A stretch of 5,999 nt of DNA. Origin: DASYAN01 sp036501345. Lineage in GTDB: Bacteria; Chloroflexota; Ktedonobacteria; Ktedonobacterales; Ktedonobacteraceae. The position numbers and the translations under genes are program-made. The stretch lies in contig DASYAN010000028.1 of the NCBI GenBank assembly GCA_036501345.1, forward strand, positions 1 through 5,999, read 5' to 3'. A model generated the notes under the pieces. The model was not told the DNA's origin and did no database searches. It worked only from the letters and a program-made list of their open reading frames with translations. Shown in pieces: positions 5,251 through 5,999 of the stretch (the first letter of the stretch is position 1; each line of letters starts with the position of its first letter).

Positions 5251-5999
5251 ATGGATTTACGCCAGAGAATACCACATCGTTCATCCAAAGACCGCGCTGA
5301 GCGTAAAAGACATGCGCGGTCTCGTTTTCGGTTAAATCGTTCTTCCCCCCTTATGAAGCTCCTATTAGTGCTAGGGCCTGGGCTGATAGCAGCTAATGCT
5401 GGTAACGATGCCGGTGGGGTAGTAACCTACTCCTCAGCTGGAGCAAGCTATGGCTATAATCTCCTCTGGGCTCTGGCAATGACAACGCTCTTCGTCGCGA
5501 TTGTGCAGGAGATGTGTGCCCGCATGGGGGCAGTTACTGGCAAAGGATTGTCCGACCTTATTCGTGAGCAGTTCGGTGTTCGGTGGACTGTTATTGCCAT
5601 GCTATCCTTGCTCGTTGCTAATACTGGCGTCACAATCTCTGAATTCCTGGGCATTGCTGCTAGTGTGCAGGTTCTCACAAATGATCCACATACCCCGTTA
5701 ATCTATATCGTTGTTCCGCTAAGTGGTCTGATCCTGTGGTGGATTGTCTCAAAAGGCTCTTATCGGCGTGTCGAGATTATCTTCCTACTCATGTCGCTTG
5801 GCTTTCTTGCATACATCCCAGCGGCTTTTTTCTCTCATCCAGACTGGTCTGCCGTTGCGCTACAAACGATCCTTCCTCATCTCAGCATGGATGCTAATTA
5901 CTGGCCTACGACAGTGGCCCTTGTGGGAACTACGCTCAGCCCTTATATGCTACTCTATATCCAGTCTGCCGTTGCTGACAAAGGTTTGCATACTGATGA
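5251..5999 (+). CDS. Divergent Nramp-family divalent metal transporter, 3' end outside window
   Basis: This inner-membrane protein is open for 249 codons to the window edge. A basic cytosolic tail (1-34, rich in Arg and Lys) precedes helix 1 (about 36-62), followed by hydrophobic segments near 69-87, 112-140, 149-167, 174-194 and 219-240. The family pattern is clear from GPGLIAANAGNDAGG, AGASYGYNLLW (63-73) and QEMCARMGAVTGKGL (86-100). Aligned by eye with E. coli MntH, the helix-1 DPGN becomes DAGG (D53 kept, Asn to Gly at 56) and the helix-6 MPH becomes SPY (S230, Y232). Classical Nramps import Mn2+ or Fe2+ with protons using those Asp, Asn and Met residues, so substrate and coupling are uncertain here. 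The start at 5251 keeps the positive tail but has only a weak purine stretch (GGGG, ten bases upstream). ATG at 5242 is possible; ATG at 5353 has no ribosome binding site. Confidence 0.88.
   Translation, partial: MDLRQRIPHRSSKDRAERKRHARSRFRLNRSSPLMKLLLVLGPGLIAANAGNDAGGVVTYSSAGASYGYNLLWALAMTTLFVAIVQEMCARMGAVTGKGLSDLIREQFGVRWTVIAMLSLLVANTGVTISEFLGIAASVQVLTNDPHTPLIYIVVPLSGLILWWIVSKGSYRRVEIIFLLMSLGFLAYIPAAFFSHPDWSAVALQTILPHLSMDANYWPTTVALVGTTLSPYMLLYIQSAVADKGLHTD

Noticed and set aside
5353..5355. ATG as start of the Nramp-like protein
   Set aside because: It is preceded by a pyrimidine run (TTCTTCCCCCCTT) with no ribosome binding site, and it would remove the basic cytosolic tail; the upstream in-frame ATG at 5251 is preferred.

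Overview
The window holds three protein-coding genes. Two diverge from a shared 452-base control region and a third lies downstream on the right. The left part (minus strand, running off the left edge) is a vitamin B12-dependent class II ribonucleotide reductase gene (nrdJ). Its reading frame is interrupted by a complete 392-residue intein carrying a two-motif LAGLIDADG homing endonuclease. The right part (plus strand) is a complete cinA gene, followed by the first 249 codons of a divergent Nramp-family metal-ion transporter that runs off the right edge.

The intein sits between Pro and Cys of the NPCGE active-site motif of the reductase. The first residue after the intein is therefore the cysteine that carries the thiyl radical, and the enzyme cannot work until the intein splices out. 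The intein is visibly more A+T-rich than the exteins, which fits separate acquisition by homing.

The region at 3446-3897 is dense with regulation. A good sigma70-type promoter (TTGTTT, 17 bases, TATACT) points toward nrdJ. Two NrdR-box-like 16-mers lie exactly 31 bases apart just behind it, and an extended -10 (TGGTATGAT) points toward cinA. The two boxes lie between both promoters, so an NrdR-type repressor could affect both genes. The nrdJ transcript would have a leader of about 195 bases with several inverted repeats. One is a long hairpin followed by a run of seven U, with an alternative hairpin that would disrupt it, which suggests attenuation or another RNA-level control. The short cinA leader ends in a 10-base-pair hairpin three bases ahead of the ribosome binding site.

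The 111-base gap between cinA and the transporter gene contains a plausible promoter embedded in an 11-of-12-pair inverted repeat. The transporter keeps the metal-binding Asp of transmembrane helix 1 but has changed the Asn, Met and His positions of the classical Nramp signature, so its substrate cannot be assumed to be manganese or iron.

The organism is a bacterium of moderate G+C content. A class II reductase with a TSCPD-type tail and an intein, beside cinA and this Nramp subtype, would fit Chloroflexota such as Ktedonobacteria. That placement is an inference from gene content, not something the sequence proves. No rRNA, tRNA, CRISPR array or insertion sequence was seen.
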